Assembly: GCF_014203365.1 (NCBI RefSeq)
Contig: NZ_JACHIS010000001.1
Span: 5,890,001-5,954,000 of the forward strand
Source: Actinoalloteichus hymeniacidonis
GTDB taxonomy: Bacteria > Actinomycetota > Actinomycetes > Mycobacteriales > Pseudonocardiaceae
Length of the DNA stretch: 64,000 nt
Direction of reading: 5' to 3'
In this document: piece after piece, positions 38,933 to 49,244 of the stretch
Layout: each line of letters opens with the position of its first letter
How positions within the stretch are numbered: the stretch's first letter is position 1
Program-made: the position numbers and the translations under genes
Notes under the pieces: generated by a model
Told to the model about the DNA's origin: nothing
Seen by the model: only the letters and a program-made list of their open reading frames with translations
Database searches by the model: none

Positions 38933-39780
38933 ACCTGGCAGCCATCTTCGACTTCGAGACCATGCTGCGACTGCTGGAGCTCGATTTCGTCCAGCAGGCT
39001 CTGCTCGCGGCCGCGGTGCTGGGCCTGGTCTCCGGGGTTCTGGGACCGCTGGTGGTCGCCAGGAACATGTCCTTCGCCGTCCACGGCACCGCCGAACTCG
39101 CCTTCACCGGTGCTGCGGCTGCGCTGTTGTTGGGCTTGAGCGTCGGCGTCGGCGCACTGGCCGGGGCGGTGATCGCCGCAGTGATCCTCGGGGTGCTCGG
39201 CAAACGGGGCAGCGAGCAGGATTCGGTCATCGGTGCGGTGCTGGCCTTCGGCCTGGGCCTCGGCGTGCTGTTGCTCTGGATGTATCCCGGTCGTGCCTCC
39301 AGCAAGTTCAGTCTGCTGGTCGGGCAGATCGTCGGTGTCGACTCGACCGATCTCGCCCTGCTGAGCGGCGCCGCGATCGCGGTCATCGTGGTCTTCGCGG
39401 TGCTCTACCGACCGCTGTTGTTCGCCAGTGTCGACCCCGAGGTGGCCTTGGCCAGGGGCGTTCCGCTGAAGTGGCTGACCCCGGTGTTCGCGGTGCTGGT
39501 CGGCATCGCGACCGCGTTGGGCGTGCAAACCGTCGGTGCGCTGCTCGTGCTCGCTCTGATGGTCACGCCCGGAGCCGCCGCGGCACGGGTCACGGCCAAT
39601 CCGGTGACCGCCACGGTGCTCGCGGTGTTGTTCGCCGAGGCCGCGGTGTTGGGCGGCATCGTGCTGTCCTTGGCGCCGGGGGCTCCGGTGAGCAGCTTCG
39701 TCACGGCGATCTCGTTCGCGATCTACCTCGTGTGTCGGGTCATCGGGCGCTATCGACTGCGCAGGGTCGGCACGGCCTGA
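38929..39780 (+). CDS. znuB: Metal ABC transporter permease (ZnuB-like)
   Basis: A 283-residue permease of the ABC-3 family with eight or more hydrophobic helices. It starts GTG in a 4-nt overlap with the ATPase gene. Recognisable: FVQQALLAAAVLGLVSGVLGPLVVARNMSF at the N-terminus (in parts LLAAAVLGLVSGVLGP and VARNMSFAVHGTAELAF), GSEQDSVIGAVLAF, and the conserved LVLALMVTPGAAA near the C-terminus. The reading frame is open upstream inside znuC, but that part is a shadow. Confidence 0.92.
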   Translation: MNLAAIFDFETMLRLLELDFVQQALLAAAVLGLVSGVLGPLVVARNMSFAVHGTAELAFTGAAAALLLGLSVGVGALAGAVIAAVILGVLGKRGSEQDSVIGAVLAFGLGLGVLLLWMYPGRASSKFSLLVGQIVGVDSTDLALLSGAAIAVIVVFAVLYRPLLFASVDPEVALARGVPLKWLTPVFAVLVGIATALGVQTVGALLVLALMVTPGAAAARVTANPVTATVLAVLFAEAAVLGGIVLSLAPGAPVSSFVTAISFAIYLVCRVIGRYRLRRVGTA

Positions 39781-39795
39781 GTCCGGGGCGCGGTC

Positions 39796-40251
39796 TCAAT
39801 GCTGGATGAGTCCGCCGACCGGGACCGGCGGCACCCGGCCGGTGGCGGGCCGGGTCTGCGCCAGCGCTAAACCGATGTCGACCAACGAGGATCGGCGCAA
39901 CGACGCGACCTCGGGGATCGGCGTCCACACCGACTCGACGATCTCATCGCCGGGTTCGGGCCGAGGTAGACCGCCGGTGATCCGGACCTGGTAGAAGATC
40001 CCGAGGTTCTGGTGTTCGACGCCTGCACGCGCCTCGGCGGCGGGGATCACTCGCGAATCCACGCCCAGCAGGCGTTCGATCTCGGCCACGCAACCGGTCT
40101 CCTCGTCGACCTCGCGGATCACCGTGTCGAATGGGTGTTCCCCGTGCTCCACCCGGCCGCCCGGCAGGGTCCAGGTCCGCGCTGCATGGTGGGCGAGCAG
40201 CACCCGCCCGTTCTCGACGCACACGGCGTAGGCCGCCAGCCGGAAGCTCAT
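39796..40251 (-). CDS. NUDIX hydrolase
   Basis: A 151-residue NUDIX protein. The Nudix box is intact: [23 protein letters not shown] (Gx5Ex7REVxEExG-type, about residues 35-57). Substrate unknown; the fold suggests a nucleoside diphosphate derivative. The ATG at 40251 ([19 protein letters not shown]) is the natural start. The AlgX/SGNH-like gene ends 4 bp upstream, so they may be co-transcribed. Confidence 0.88.
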   Translation of the reverse strand: MSFRLAAYAVCVENGRVLLAHHAARTWTLPGGRVEHGEHPFDTVIREVDEETGCVAEIERLLGVDSRVIPAAEARAGVEHQNLGIFYQVRITGGLPRPEPGDEIVESVWTPIPEVASLRRSSLVDIGLALAQTRPATGRVPPVPVGGLIQH

Positions 40252-40255
40252 CCGT

Positions 40256-41602
40256 CTATGGTCTCGGATGTTCGGCCAGGGCCGCACCGATATCGGCGAC
40301 CACCCCGGGATCGAGGAACGGGGTGACGCCGCCCGCGATCAACCGCTCGACGGACTGCACGACGATCACATCGCCCGCCACCAACACGTCGAGCATGGCC
40401 TGTCGATCGCTCTGTGCCACGGTGTAGTTGATCAGCCGCAGGTCGGCGAAGGCGGCGGGCAGGTAACGGCTGGTCGACACCATGAAGGAGTCGCCGAGCA
40501 TCGCGACGCGCTCGGTGACCATGCCGGTGGTCGCCGGGCTGGAGAAGTGCACCGCTTCGTCCAGGCGGTTGATCCTCGGACCGGTGCGGTCGACGGTCCC
40601 GTCGGGACGCAGGCGGTACCGGGTGCCGCTCTCGGCCTCGATCCGTCCCTGCATGACCGCGAGATCCGGCGTGTGATCCCAGCGACCCTGCCGATCGATG
40701 AGCCAGCTGTCCGAGCTGCCCGGACTGATCTGTTCGGCGAGTGCCCTGGTGGCCTCGATGGCGCCCTCATCGGTCCAATGCGTGTCCATCAGGTGATACG
40801 CGGGGCGGCCGGATTCCGGTGCGGGGTCGGGCTGCCGCAGTGCCGCCCGCAGGTCGAGCGCGCCCGTCTCGGCGGGTACCCGGGCCCAGAAGTCCTCGGT
40901 GGCGACTCTCGCGCACTCCAGATCCGGATACTCATCCGGTAGGTACTCCGGCACGATCGTGCTCTTGTCCGGCGCGATCAGCACGATGAGTTCGCGGCCG
41001 GATTCCTCGACCACCCGCCGCAGTTCCCGCAGGCTGGCGATCGACTGGTCCAGGTCGCGATAGGGATCGCATTTGCCCTCGACGTCGTAACCGAGGTAGA
41101 GCCACCCGTCCTTGCCCTCGATGACCTCGCTGGATTCGGCGAGGATCAGCTGCTCGGTCAGGTCCGTGGATTCCTCGGAAGGCGGGCTGGGCGCAGGTGG
41201 CTGCGGCAGCACCGCCGGGCCCGCTGGTTGATCGGGGATGCCCCGGCCGGGCGGCTCGCCGAACACACCTCTGCTGATCCCGTCGGCCAATCGGATGGCC
41301 GATTCGCGAAACACCAGGTTGTCGACGGCCCATTGCGGCATTCCGGTGAAGAAACCCCAGCCGTCGGCGAAGCCGGGAAACGCCACCAAGGGTCGATTCT
41401 CGATCTCGGTGGCCCGAACACCCATCCCGTAGACGGCCAGCGGCGCCGCGAAGAAGACCACTCCCGCGAGTAGCGCGATGAGTTGGCGGCCGCCGTGTCT
41501 CGGCCGGTACAACGAATGTTCCCTCGGCAACCAGGATTCGTGCACCTCGGGGAGAATCAGGCTCTCGGGTGTTGCACCACGAGCGCCCTCCAGGTGTGTC
41601 AC
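40256..41602 (-). CDS. AlgX/AlgJ-type SGNH acetyltransferase-like membrane-anchored protein
   Basis: About 448 residues. A basic stretch and one hydrophobic helix ([21 protein letters not shown], about residues 40-60) anchor an outer domain. [57 protein letters not shown] and VAMLGDSFM are the segments shared by AlgX/AlgJ and DHHW-type SGNH proteins that move acetyl groups onto polysaccharides. DTHWTDEG supplies the Asp/His pair and GDSF the Ser. An MBOAT protein, the usual acyl donor partner, lies 3.6 kb away on the same strand. The start is uncertain: the frame is open to 41812 and GTG at 41602 is chosen without a good ribosome-binding site. Confidence 0.75.
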   Translation of the reverse strand: MTHLEGARGATPESLILPEVHESWLPREHSLYRPRHGGRQLIALLAGVVFFAAPLAVYGMGVRATEIENRPLVAFPGFADGWGFFTGMPQWAVDNLVFRESAIRLADGISRGVFGEPPGRGIPDQPAGPAVLPQPPAPSPPSEESTDLTEQLILAESSEVIEGKDGWLYLGYDVEGKCDPYRDLDQSIASLRELRRVVEESGRELIVLIAPDKSTIVPEYLPDEYPDLECARVATEDFWARVPAETGALDLRAALRQPDPAPESGRPAYHLMDTHWTDEGAIEATRALAEQISPGSSDSWLIDRQGRWDHTPDLAVMQGRIEAESGTRYRLRPDGTVDRTGPRINRLDEAVHFSSPATTGMVTERVAMLGDSFMVSTSRYLPAAFADLRLINYTVAQSDRQAMLDVLVAGDVIVVQSVERLIAGGVTPFLDPGVVADIGAALAEHPRP

Positions 41603-41975
41603 GGGATACACGGTAGCCAAGCCCAGGCCCGCGTCGGTCGATCGCGCCAAGGCTTCATCGAGTCGGAACGCAACCGGAGTCCTCCGGCGGGGGCCGCAGT
41701 GGCGCGCGCTCCCGGCGCGGCGGTTGCATCGCGAATCCCCCCGCGAATCGATGTCGGCTAGCGATCGAATGGCTACGATCGGTGAGAACGACCGGGATGC
41801 CCGGCGCAGCAAGCGACTGCGTACCCGGTCGGCAAGTCGTCACCGAACTCCCGGGCTCCGCGCGTGCCTCGCTCGGCATCGCGAGACCGGGCAGCGGTCG
41901 ATCGTTTCAGAATCCCGCGACCATGCAGGCGGCTATCGCCGCAGGTCGGCCCACGCTTCCCGAAAAAGGACACCG
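41603..41975. other. Divergent intergenic region with uncertain gene start
   Basis: 373 bp between the AlgX-like gene (-) and the DUF418 gene (+). The frame of the AlgX-like gene stays open to 41812, so part may code. I see no other gene or RNA here. Confidence 0.5.
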
Positions 41976-43196
41976 ATGACGATTCACGACGATCCGCCAC
42001 CACAGCGGCAACGCGCCGTCGCACCCGATCTGGCGCGCGGACTCATGTTGCTGTTCATCGCCCTGGCCAACGTCCCCTGGTTCCTCTATGGCGCGCCCAC
42101 CGCTCTCACCAGCGCGCACCGCGCCGATGCCACCGGCCTCGACGTGGTGTGGCAGACCATCGCGATCGTCGCGATCGATGGGCGCAGCTACCCGCTGTTC
42201 GCCTTCTTGTTCGGCTACGGCATCTGGCAGCTCTACACGAGGCAGCAGGCTGCCGGAGTCGATGAGAAATCCGCGCGCCGCCTACTCCAGTTACGTCACC
42301 TCTGGATGATCGTCTTCGGTGGCGTGCACGCCGCGCTGCTCTGGCAGGGCGACGTCCTCGGCGCCTACGGACTCTGCGGGCTCATCATGGTCTGGCTGTT
42401 CCTGCGTCGGCAGACCGCCACTCTGCGCCGGTGGATCATCGGTCTGTTCACCATGCTGGCGATCGCCACGATCTCCGGATCGGTGGTGGGACTGCTGCTG
42501 CCGATGGAGGAGGCGGCCGCCATGGTCCAGCCCACTGTGCCACAACTGGCGGGAACCGAGTCCTATCTCGACTCGATCCTCCCTCGTTTCCTCTTCTGGT
42601 CGCCGCTGGTCGTCGCCCAGGGGTTACTCGGGTTCGTCGTGCCGATCGCCGTACTGCTGGCGATCGTCTGCGCTCGGCGGCGAATCCTCGAATCGCCGGA
42701 GACACATCGCAGGTTGCTGATGCGCACCGCAGTCGTCGGGATCGCGATCGGCTGGCTCGGTGCCGTGCCCGCCGCCCTGGTGCACCACGGAATCTGGGAG
42801 CTGCCCGATTGGGCACCCACCCTGCTGCACCTGCTGACCGGGTTGTGCGGTGGGATCGGTTATGCGGCGCTCTTCGGTCTGATCGCCGCTCGCTTCGCCG
42901 ACGGTCGTTCTCCTGGCGCGCTGGTCGGCGGCCTGACGGCCATCGGGAAGCGGTCCCTGTCCTGCTATCTCGTGCAGTCGGTGATCTTCGCGCCGCTACT
43001 GGCCGCCTGGGGTCTCGGACTCGGCGCCACGCTCACCGAATGGCAGGCCGCGTTGATCGCGGTGGCGGCCTGGCTCGTCTCGATGGTGTTCGCCATCGCG
43101 TTGGAGCGTGCGGGTAAACGCGGTCCGGCGGAGTGGTTGCTGCGCAGGCTGGCCTATCGCGGACGACGTTCCTCGGCGACACCGGTAGCACGCTGA
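41976..43196 (+). CDS. DUF418 (YeiB-type) membrane protein
   Basis: A 406-residue integral membrane protein with eight to ten hydrophobic helices. The N-terminal block (PDLARGLMLLFIALANVP, DGRSYPLFAFLFGYGIW, HLWMIVFGGVHAALLWQGDVLGAYG in parts) and C-terminal block (IGKRSLSCYLVQSVIF) are typical of DUF418/YeiB proteins, distantly related to membrane acyltransferases. The ATG at 41976 follows AAAAAGGA. No defined substrate. It lies between an SGNH-like gene and an MBOAT gene. Confidence 0.88.
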   Translation: MTIHDDPPPQRQRAVAPDLARGLMLLFIALANVPWFLYGAPTALTSAHRADATGLDVVWQTIAIVAIDGRSYPLFAFLFGYGIWQLYTRQQAAGVDEKSARRLLQLRHLWMIVFGGVHAALLWQGDVLGAYGLCGLIMVWLFLRRQTATLRRWIIGLFTMLAIATISGSVVGLLLPMEEAAAMVQPTVPQLAGTESYLDSILPRFLFWSPLVVAQGLLGFVVPIAVLLAIVCARRRILESPETHRRLLMRTAVVGIAIGWLGAVPAALVHHGIWELPDWAPTLLHLLTGLCGGIGYAALFGLIAARFADGRSPGALVGGLTAIGKRSLSCYLVQSVIFAPLLAAWGLGLGATLTEWQAALIAVAAWLVSMVFAIALERAGKRGPAEWLLRRLAYRGRRSSATPVAR

Positions 43197-43215
43197 TCGG
43201 GTTTCGCAGCCCGGA

Positions 43216-43255
43216 CAGCTGTCGTCGCGGTCGAGTGCGGCTGCGGCGACAGCTG
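43216..43255. terminator. Hairpin between convergent DUF418 and small membrane genes
   Basis: CAGCTGTCGTCGC (43216-43228) pairs with GCGGCGACAGCTG (43243-43255), one T-G pair, across a 14-nt loop, 20 bp beyond the DUF418 stop. Confidence 0.65.
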
Positions 43256-43297
43256 GCCTGGGAATAGCACCGGCCGCTGGGGCGGGGCTACATCCGG

Positions 43298-43603
43298 TCA
43301 GTCATCGCCGCCGATGTCGTCGGCATTCGTACCGCCATTTGAACCACCGATGTGGTCGTAGTGGCCGGACGGGCCGAAGACGGTGGGGTTGTCCCGGCTG
43401 CCGTTCTCGGGTTGCCGGTTCGGCTTCGGCGGCTGCTCGGATCGAACCTTCCTTGGTCCCCGACGCGCGAGGGCGAACGGCAGAATCAGGGCTAGCAGCA
43501 CCATGGCCGTCAGAAGCAGCAGCCCGAGCGACGGGAGTTGGGCAGATTCCGCCTCAGCGGCGATGTCCAAGACGCCGGCCGCGAATTCGGCCGACTCAGT
43601 CAC
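43298..43603 (-). CDS. Small single-pass membrane protein, Gly/Asn/Asp-rich tail
   Basis: A 101-residue protein with no recognised family. After about 28 residues (TESAEFAAGVLDIAAEAESAQ) comes one helix (LGLLLLTAMVLLALILPFAL), a basic stop (RRGPRK), and a polar tail ending GGSNGGTNADDIGGDD. The GTG at 43603 overlaps the stop of the preceding small gene by 8 nt, so the two are probably translated together. It shares layout, though not clear sequence identity, with that neighbour. Function unknown. Confidence 0.6.
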   Translation of the reverse strand: MTESAEFAAGVLDIAAEAESAQLPSLGLLLLTAMVLLALILPFALARRGPRKVRSEQPPKPNRQPENGSRDNPTVFGPSGHYDHIGGSNGGTNADDIGGDD

Positions 43604-43952
43604 CGCCACCGCCGCCGCCGCCGTCGCCCCCACCACCGCTATCGCCGCCGCCCCAACCGCCACCGCTGTCGGAATGGGAGTCGGACGATGCGGATTCGTG
43701 GTGGCGTTCGTAGTCGCCGTAGTAGGTGTGGCCGCTATCGCCGGGGCCGCTGTCTCGATAGGGCCGCCGCTTGGCGGGGCGCCGGGTGCGCTTGCGGGCG
43801 GCACTGCGGCGCGCGGCGATCGCGATGAGAACCATGATGCCCAGCGGGATGAGCGCATACATCCACGCCGGTAACCCGTCGCCTTCCCCGCTCGACGCCG
43901 CTAAGCCGCTTGCCGTTTCGCTTGCCAGGCCGGCGATCACGCCAAGGCTCAT
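43596..43952 (-). CDS. Small single-pass membrane protein with poly-Gly C-terminus
   Basis: A 118-residue protein. N-terminal 30 residues are small and acidic (SLGVIAGLASETASGLAASSG), then one helix (WMYALIPLGIMVLIAIAA), a strongly basic patch (RRSAARKRTRRPAKRRP), a Ser/His/Tyr region, and a tail of glycine with Asp, Trp and Ser ending in a run of Gly and Asp. Glycine-rich tails of this sort occur in TPM/YgcG-like envelope proteins, but the TPM domain is absent. The ATG at 43952 (MSLGVIAG) is the best start. Unknown function. Confidence 0.65.
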   Translation of the reverse strand: MSLGVIAGLASETASGLAASSGEGDGLPAWMYALIPLGIMVLIAIAARRSAARKRTRRPAKRRPYRDSGPGDSGHTYYGDYERHHESASSDSHSDSGGGWGGGDSGGGGDGGGGGGGD

Positions 43953-44125
43953 TCTCGGACCTCCCGAATACGCTGCCCCCAGGAACGGCGGCTCGCTCAG
44001 GTTAGGCAGCGGATCTTCGGCTTGGACGCGAAATAACAGCATCGCCTACGGATGTTCACTGTCCGCAGGCATCGGGTGTGTGTGCTCCTCCCGGGCTGGG
44101 CTGTCTTGCGGTTACGGTCAACGAT

Positions 44126-44410
44126 GTGACAGGCGACCAACGGCCGGACCTGGATCAGATCGAGGCTCGATTCCGGGCGGTTCTCGATGGGCGGTCCAGC
44201 CGCGATGCCATTGATCGGTGGGCCGCGAGGTGGGTAGCCGACGACGCTCTCAGCTGGGACGAGGTGAGTTGGTGGGCGTTGGAGAAGCTTCACGGCATCG
44301 ATCTTCGCCATGGGCCACACCAGGATTTCCTCCACGGCGACGACCAGATCCGAGGCTGGCTGGTGGAACTGCACGCTCGCCGCGCCGCCGATCGGGACAC
44401 CGGCGACTGA
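44126..44410 (+). CDS. Small hypothetical protein
   Basis: A 94-residue acidic, helical protein rich in Asp and Trp (DAIDRWAARWVADDALSWDEVSWWALEKLHGIDL, seen as DRWAARWVADDALSW and VSWWALEKLHGI). It ends HARRAADRDTGD. I recognise the style as a small actinomycete family without assigned function; such proteins often sit near toxin or SMI1-type genes but no partner is visible here. Start GTG 44126; the frame is open to 44078. Confidence 0.6.
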   Translation: MTGDQRPDLDQIEARFRAVLDGRSSRDAIDRWAARWVADDALSWDEVSWWALEKLHGIDLRHGPHQDFLHGDDQIRGWLVELHARRAADRDTGD

Positions 44411-44578
44411 CGCACTTCAGATCATCACGATGGACGCCACAATCGGTTCGCGCCGCTACCTGCATTCACGCCATGCCGGTCGGGTCCGAGGGTCGACGCG
44501 GCAAGCGACTCGGTCTCGCGAATTCGTCACCGCGAAAATTCGGTTTAGAGAGGTTTCGGTCGGATCTAGAATTCGATC

Positions 44579-45319
44579 ATGATCAACCCGAATGCCGCCT
44601 TCGACGAACTCGCGCCGAACTACGATTCCGATGGCAGCCATCGGACGTTGGCCGAGCGTCTGGTCGCGGGCCTGGCGCCCTTGCGGGCGAAAGCAACCGT
44701 GCTCGATGTGGCAACGGGAACCGGCGCGGCGGCCTTCGCAGCACTGCGTCGGCTCGACATCACGCGTGTCGTGGCCGTGGACATCTCCGAGGGCATGATT
44801 CAACGAGCGAGACAGGCAGCCACCACCGCCGATCCGACGGGCCGGATCGAATGGCAGGTGGCGGCGGGCGTGCCCGCCCCGATGCCCGCAGGCTCCGCCG
44901 ACCTCGTGCTGTGTGCCTCTTCGCTGCAATTCCTGGGCCGGGCGGCGCTGACCGATTGGCTGCGCGTGCTCCGGCCCGGCGGTCAGGTGGCCTTCACGCT
45001 GACCTCGGCGGCGTGCTTCCGGCCCTCCGGTGCCTTCGCCGAGCTGGCCGCCGCCGATCTGCCGATGCCCGCCGACGAGCAACAGGCGGCGCGAATCGCC
45101 GGCGAGGCCGGGTTCGAGAACGTCGCCGTGACCACCGTCGAGATCGCAGGCGACCGCCCGAAGGTCGTGTTCCTGGTGTACGGCACCGCTGAGGAAGCGA
45201 AGTTCGATTCAGGAGATGAGCAAGTCTCAGAACTGGTAATACAAGAACGGGCTGAACGTCCCGGTGGCGACCAGGATCGCGGCGTACCAGAGGCCGACGG
45301 TCAGCAGGGCCACGCGTAA
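44579..45319 (+). CDS. SAM-dependent class I methyltransferase
   Basis: A 246-residue methyltransferase. Motif I VLDVATGTGAAAFAAL (about residues 41-56), the acidic loop end VVAVDISEGMI, and motif IV-like SADLVLCASSLQFL are clear, then LRVLRPGGQVAFTL. N-terminus FDELAPNYDSDG resembles UbiE/small-molecule methyltransferases. The last 93 bp overlap the convergent MBOAT gene; the tail after about residue 208 (AEEAKFDSGDEQ onwards) lacks family similarity and looks like readthrough into that gene. Substrate unknown. Confidence 0.82.
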   Translation: MINPNAAFDELAPNYDSDGSHRTLAERLVAGLAPLRAKATVLDVATGTGAAAFAALRRLDITRVVAVDISEGMIQRARQAATTADPTGRIEWQVAAGVPAPMPAGSADLVLCASSLQFLGRAALTDWLRVLRPGGQVAFTLTSAACFRPSGAFAELAAADLPMPADEQQAARIAGEAGFENVAVTTVEIAGDRPKVVFLVYGTAEEAKFDSGDEQVSELVIQERAERPGGDQDRGVPEADGQQGHA

Positions 45320-46660
45320 GACGGTGGCGGACCGCGACCGGGCCGATTCCAGGTAGGGGCCGGTCACCGACTTCGACGGCAGGAAGAAGGCTCCGACAGC
45401 GAAGATCAGGATGAGCAGGCGTTGGTTGTTCAGCGCGTCGTCGACCTCGATCGACAAACCGGTGAAGTCGGGGATCGCCATGCTGCCGAGCACGCTGAAC
45501 GCGCTGGCCATGTCGGGGGCACGGAACAAGACCCAGCCGATGGTGACGAGCAGCGTGGTCAGCACTCGGCGCGCGATGCGCCCGCCCGCCGAGGCTGGCG
45601 CCTTGTCCTTGCCGGTGGCCCGTTCGAAGACCAGCAGGGCGCCGTGGAAGAGGCCCCAGATGATGAAGGTCCACGCGGCGCCGTGCCAGAAGCCGGTGAG
45701 GAAGAAGATGATCCACAGGTTGCGGTAGGTCTTGGCCGAGCCGTGTCGGTTGCCGCCCAACGGGATGTAGACGTAGTCGCGGAACCAGCGCGACAGCGAC
45801 ATGTGCCAGCGACGCCAGAACTCGGTGACCGTGACCGAGGAATAGGGGCGGGCGAAGTTCTCCGGCAGCCGGAAGCCCAGCATCCGGCCTAAACCGATGG
45901 CCATGTCCGAGTAGCCGGAGAAGTCGAAGTAGAGCTGCAAGGTGTAGGCGATCGCGCCCAGCCAGGCGATCGCGAAGGTCATGTCCTGGTCAGGCGTGTT
46001 GAAGCAGGCCGCGACGACCGGGGCGAGCGAGTCGGCGACGATGACCTTCTTGGCCAGCCCCAGCGCGAATCGGGGCAGTCCGGCGGCGATGTCGTCGAGC
46101 CGGTGGCTGCGTTCCTGCGGCAGCTGGTCGGCGATCTCCCGGTATCGGATGATCGGCCCGGCGACCAGCTGCGGGAACATCGCGATGTAGGTGATGAACG
46201 ACACCGGATTACGCAGGGCGGGCCGCTCGCCGCGATAGATGTCCACCACATAGGAGATGTGGTGGAAGGTGTAGAAGGAGATGCCGATCGGCAGTGCCAG
46301 TTCCACCGTCGGCAGGTCCGCACCGAACCAGCCGGCCAGGACGGCGGCCTGTTCGGTGGCGAACCCCGCGTACTTCCAGACGAAGAGGATCGAGAGGTTG
46401 AAGCTGATGACGCCGATCAGCAGCCATTTCTTCCGGCGTCGTTCGAGGTCCCACTCGTCCGGTTGCAGCGCGGGCGCCACCAGGTAGTTGACGACGATGC
46501 ACGACAACAGCAGCAGGGTCGTGCCGCCCGCCCCGCTGGCGTAGAACACCAGGCTGGCCACGGCGACGACGCCGTTGCGCCAGCTCCGGGGTGCGATCAG
46601 CACCGCCGCGAGAACGACGGGCATGAAGTACCACAGGAAAAGCGGGCTGGCGAACGACAT
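45227..46660 (-). CDS. MBOAT-family O-acyltransferase (AlgI type)
   Basis: A 477-residue polytopic membrane protein. It has the AlgI/DltB pattern: LFLWYFMPVV start, PIGISFYTFHHISYVVDIYRGE, MFPQLVAGPIIRY, LYFDFSGYSDMAIGLGRMLG, FWRRWHMSLSRWFRDYVYIPLGG and FFLTGFWHGAAWTFIIWGLFHG, the last with the catalytic His. AlgI-type proteins pass acyl groups across the membrane to SGNH/AlgX partners that modify surface polymers. A likely partner is the AlgX-like gene at 40256-41602. Its 3' end overlaps the convergent methyltransferase gene. Confidence 0.94.
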   Translation of the reverse strand: MSFASPLFLWYFMPVVLAAVLIAPRSWRNGVVAVASLVFYASGAGGTTLLLLSCIVVNYLVAPALQPDEWDLERRRKKWLLIGVISFNLSILFVWKYAGFATEQAAVLAGWFGADLPTVELALPIGISFYTFHHISYVVDIYRGERPALRNPVSFITYIAMFPQLVAGPIIRYREIADQLPQERSHRLDDIAAGLPRFALGLAKKVIVADSLAPVVAACFNTPDQDMTFAIAWLGAIAYTLQLYFDFSGYSDMAIGLGRMLGFRLPENFARPYSSVTVTEFWRRWHMSLSRWFRDYVYIPLGGNRHGSAKTYRNLWIIFFLTGFWHGAAWTFIIWGLFHGALLVFERATGKDKAPASAGGRIARRVLTTLLVTIGWVLFRAPDMASAFSVLGSMAIPDFTGLSIEVDDALNNQRLLILIFAVGAFFLPSKSVTGPYLESARSRSATVLRVALLTVGLWYAAILVATGTFSPFLYYQF

Positions 46661-46790
46661 TCTCGGCCTTATCGACGTCTGGCGAGCGACTCTAACCGAT
46701 CGAAGACGGCCGAGTACCCGAGATGGTCAACCTCGTCCGCATCGGTGCGGCGAGCAGCGCGTTCGTCGCTCCTCGCCGCCCTTCGCCTGA

Positions 46791-47749
46791 TCAGGACAGG
46801 CGCCTGCGACGAGCCACCTCGGCCAGCACCACGCCGGTTGCCACCGAAGCATTCAACGACTCGACGTCGGTGGACATCGGAATCGACACGGTCTCGTCGC
46901 AGGTCTCCTTGACCAACCGTGACAGTCCACGGCCCTCGGAGCCGACGACGACCACCAACGGCCCGGTCGCCAATTCCAGTTCGTCCACGCTGATGGAACC
47001 GTCGGCGTCCAGACCGACGATCATGAAACCCTGTTTCGCCCAATCCTTCAAGGTTCGGGTCAGGTTTGTCGCCTTGGCCACGGGGATCCTGGCCGCGGTG
47101 CCCGCGCTGGTCCGCCACGCGACGGCCGTCAGACCCGCGCTGCGGCGCTGCGGAACCACGACGCCGTTGGCGCCGAAGGCCGCAGCCGAGCGGATGACCG
47201 CGCCGAGGTTGCGGGGGTCGGTGACCCCGTCCAGCGCCACCAGCAGGGGCGGACCGCTCGATTCACCGGCTGCGGTGATCAGGTCGTCCGGGTGGGCGTA
47301 GTCGAAGGGCGGCACCTGGAGCCCGATGCCCTGGTGCATGGCGCCCTGGGTGATGCGGTCCAGCTCGGTGCGCGAGACCTCCGAGACGGCGACGCCCTGT
47401 TCGGTGGCGAGGTTGACGGCCTCGGTCACCCGATCGTCCAGCTCGATCCCACTGGCCACATACAGCGCGGTGGCGGGCACGCCTACCCGCAGGCACTCCA
47501 CCACCGGGTTGCGTCCCGCGATGGTCTCGGCGCCGGTACCGGCCGACTTCGAACGCTGCTCACGGTTGGCCGCCGCCCGGTTGGCGAGTTCGGCCCGCCG
47601 ATGCGCCGGGTGGTAGGGCCGGTCCTCGGCACGCGGCGTGGGCCCGCGCCCTTCCAGTGCCTTGCGTCGCTGACCGCCGGAGCCGGTCGTGGCACCTTTC
47701 TTGGTGCCCGGCTTGCGCATCGCACCACGCCGCTGGGAGTTGCCCGCCA

Positions 47750-47750
<1 letters not shown>
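46791..47750 (-). CDS. rlmB: 23S rRNA (guanosine-2'-O)-methyltransferase RlmB-like, SpoU family
   Basis: A 319-residue SpoU/TrmH methyltransferase. A basic N-terminal extension ([19 protein letters not shown]) precedes the substrate-binding domain ([13 protein letters not shown]) and the trefoil-knot SAM domain with motif 1 [20 protein letters not shown], motif 2 [13 protein letters not shown] and motif 3 [21 protein letters not shown]. The ATG overlaps the cysS stop (TGATG), so it follows cysS in one operon, as in mycobacteria. Confidence 0.92.
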
Positions 47751-49180
<1,430 letters not shown>

Positions 49181-49244
49181 ATCGGAAAGGGTACGGAATC
49201 ACAGACTTCCGCAACAGAAAGGGTTGACGAAGTCCGTTTCATCA

